39,767 bases of DNA from positions 1 to 39,767 of the forward strand of contig CAYWOS010000019.1 of assembly GCA_964459985.1 (NCBI GenBank), written 5' to 3'. The position numbers and the translations under genes are program-made. The notes under the pieces were generated by a model. The model was not told the origin of the DNA. It saw nothing but the letters and a program-made list of their open reading frames with translations, and ran no database searches. Of this stretch, positions 39,499 to 39,767 are shown one piece after another. The first letter of the stretch is position 1. Every line of letters starts with the position of its first letter. The DNA comes from CAYWOS01 sp964459985 (GTDB lineage: Bacteria; Bacillota; Clostridia; Christensenellales; Aristaeellaceae).

Positions 39499-39767
39499 CA
39501 ACAGTTCGATACGATTGATTTCCTTGCAGCGAGACGATAGTCCGATACGATTGATTTATCTGCGTGAGACGACAGTCCGATATGATTAACTGATTTCGCC
39601 ACCGCGAGCCGGCAGGTCAACACGATTGACTTCTTTGCAGCAAACCGATAGTCCGCGATACGATTGATTTCTCCGCCGTGAGCCGATAGTTCAATACGAT
39701 TGAATAGATTTCGCCGCCGCGAGCCGATAGGTCAACACGATTGATTTCTTTACAGCAAGCCGATAGT
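39499..39767. repeat. Degenerate ~36-bp minisatellite array, continues beyond the window
   Basis: Seven units and the start of an eighth: 39499, 39535, 39570, 39610, 39646, 39684, 39725, 39761, each opening with a CGATAGT-like heptamer, then CGATACGATTGATTT or TCAACACGATTGATTT. Unit lengths are 36, 35, 40, 36, 38, 41, 36; units 3 and 6 carry a four-base insertion and match each other, as do 4 with 7, so a three-unit period of about 115 bp exists. Unit lengths rule out a protein-coding repeat. Confidence 0.85.

Noticed and set aside
39499..39767. CRISPR-like array
   Set aside because: The units run head to tail with no unique spacers, unit lengths vary (35-41 bp), all parts of each unit are repeated, and no cas gene is near.

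Overview
The window looks like draft or metagenome-assembled chromosome from a GC-rich member of the Clostridia, probably a gut or Christensenellales-like lineage. The rank is inferred and no marker gene fixes it. The support is a flotillin-like FloA, strong GGAGG ribosome sites, SigA-type promoters (TTGACA/TATAAT with 17-bp spacers), a TIGR03905-type TSCPD protein, many two-transmembrane and zinc-ribbon small proteins, and U-tract terminators. A run of 100 Ns at 30847-30946 marks an assembly gap inside a repeat. There is no phage, transposase, integrase or CRISPR array, so this is mostly ordinary chromosome.

Layout: 1-3.1 kb holds the end of floA, a small membrane protein, a LytTR response regulator, tRNA-Leu(CAA) with its own promoter and terminator, and an unknown membrane protein. 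3.1-6.4 kb (minus strand) holds an MFS exporter with an AraC/GyrI-like regulator, a GtrA-like protein and a helical protein of unknown function. 6.6-8.5 kb holds a secreted carbohydrate-binding-like beta-helix protein and a sugar phosphate isomerase/epimerase. 8.8-19.6 kb is dominated by two very large signalling proteins: a hybrid histidine kinase with an N-terminal NTF2-like domain, and a REC-GGDEF-EAL-PAS-GGDEF cyclic-di-GMP protein. Between them lie an MBL-fold hydrolase, a stand-alone LarC C-terminal domain and a YtcJ-like amidohydrolase.

20-27.4 kb is a sugar-metabolism zone: two adjacent xylose-isomerase-like TIM barrels, a Gfo/Idh/MocA oxidoreductase, a secreted-protein gene broken by an in-frame TAG, a predicted di-iron ferritin-like protein, several small membrane or zinc-ribbon proteins, and a second Gfo/Idh/MocA enzyme. 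27.5-29.9 kb (minus strand) carries two GNAT acetyltransferases, a TSCPD protein, a NUDIX hydrolase and two single-membrane-span proteins of 41 and 46 residues.

30.1-36.1 kb is the most distinctive part. A surface protein of about 1670 residues has at least nine MucBP-like repeats, five SH3-like domains, one membrane span and a Pro/Gln-rich cytoplasmic tail. It is followed at 32 bp by a secreted CHAP peptidoglycan hydrolase, and the pair suggests a cell-wall attachment or remodelling module. 36.1-39.2 kb is a three-gene operon: a GMP-synthase-like protein that has lost its glutaminase and PP-loop signatures, a double-GNAT protein and RNase HI. The last 570 bp hold a 139-bp tandem duplication overlapping the end of rnhA and then a degenerate ~36-bp minisatellite that runs off the window.
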